Assembly: GCA_020627425.1 (NCBI GenBank)
Contig: JAHKXX010000131.1
Coordinates: 1 to 6,226 of the forward strand
Direction: 5' to 3'
Source of the DNA: a bacterium
GTDB lineage: Bacteria > Bacillota > Clostridia > Oscillospirales > Acutalibacteraceae
Length of the DNA: 6,226 nt
This document shows, piece by piece, positions 6,197-6,226 of this stretch. A program made the position numbers and the translations under genes. Every line of letters begins with the position of its first letter. The stretch's first letter is position 1. A model generated the notes under the pieces. That model saw only the letters and a program-made list of their open reading frames with translations. It made no database searches and had not been told where the DNA came from.

Positions 6197-6226
6197 CGGA
6201 AATCTCCTCCTCTGTCAAATTGTCGA
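6186..6226 (-). CDS. 3' end of an upstream gene (possibly remA), partial
   Basis: Only the last 12 codons and a TAA stop lie in the window; the frame reads DNLTEEEISDGA and then stops at 6186-6188. The reading overlaps the start of gmk by 11 bases, and the gmk ribosome binding site lies inside it, the usual arrangement of translationally coupled genes. In Firmicutes the gene before gmk is often remA (DUF370, a small DNA-binding regulator), whose C-terminus is commonly a short acidic tail like this one. That identity is inferred from gene order alone. With so few codons, chance openness of the frame cannot be excluded. Confidence 0.35.
   Translation of the reverse strand, partial: DNLTEEEISDGA

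Noticed and set aside
6213..6218. TTGACA, resembling a -35 promoter element before gmk
   Set aside because: It lies directly beside the gmk ribosome binding site, leaving no room for a -10 element and a transcription start before the gene.

Overview
The window carries a compact run of housekeeping genes, all read from the minus strand. In transcription order (right to left) they are: the last codons of an unidentified upstream gene, gmk (guanylate kinase), rpoZ (RNA polymerase omega), priA (primosomal helicase, interrupted), def (peptide deformylase), fmt (methionyl-tRNA formyltransferase) and rsmB (16S rRNA m5C methyltransferase). This order is typical of Firmicutes. The protein style (for example the PriA stretch around QVVGRSGRGG and the GPAGAGKGT P-loop of Gmk), the moderate GC content and the strong GGAGG ribosome binding sites suggest a clostridial anaerobe, probably Ruminococcus/Oscillospiraceae-like. 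That placement is inferred from gene order and sequence style, not from a search.

Layout: gmk and rpoZ are 18 bases apart; rpoZ and priA overlap by 8; priA and def are 54 apart; def and fmt are 17 apart; fmt and rsmB are 16 apart once the rsmB start is corrected to an internal TTG. This spacing predicts one polycistronic transcript. The roughly 100 bases after rsmB are AT-rich and end, at the window edge, in a hairpin that may be a terminator. No stretch over 300 bases lacks a gene. I see no mobile element, CRISPR array, tRNA or rRNA.

The genes serve central information processing: GDP supply, RNA polymerase assembly, replication restart, addition of the formyl group to initiator tRNA (Fmt) and its later removal (Def), and ribosome maturation (RsmB).

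The one striking anomaly is an in-frame TAG at 4519-4521 in priA, 18 codons before the Walker A lysine. The frame is unchanged on both sides and everything after it looks conserved, including all eight zinc-binding cysteines and the helicase motifs. It is therefore a single-codon nonsense event (real mutation, suppressed codon or sequence error), not a frameshift or a decayed gene. I found no convincing novel system; the rest of the region is ordinary.
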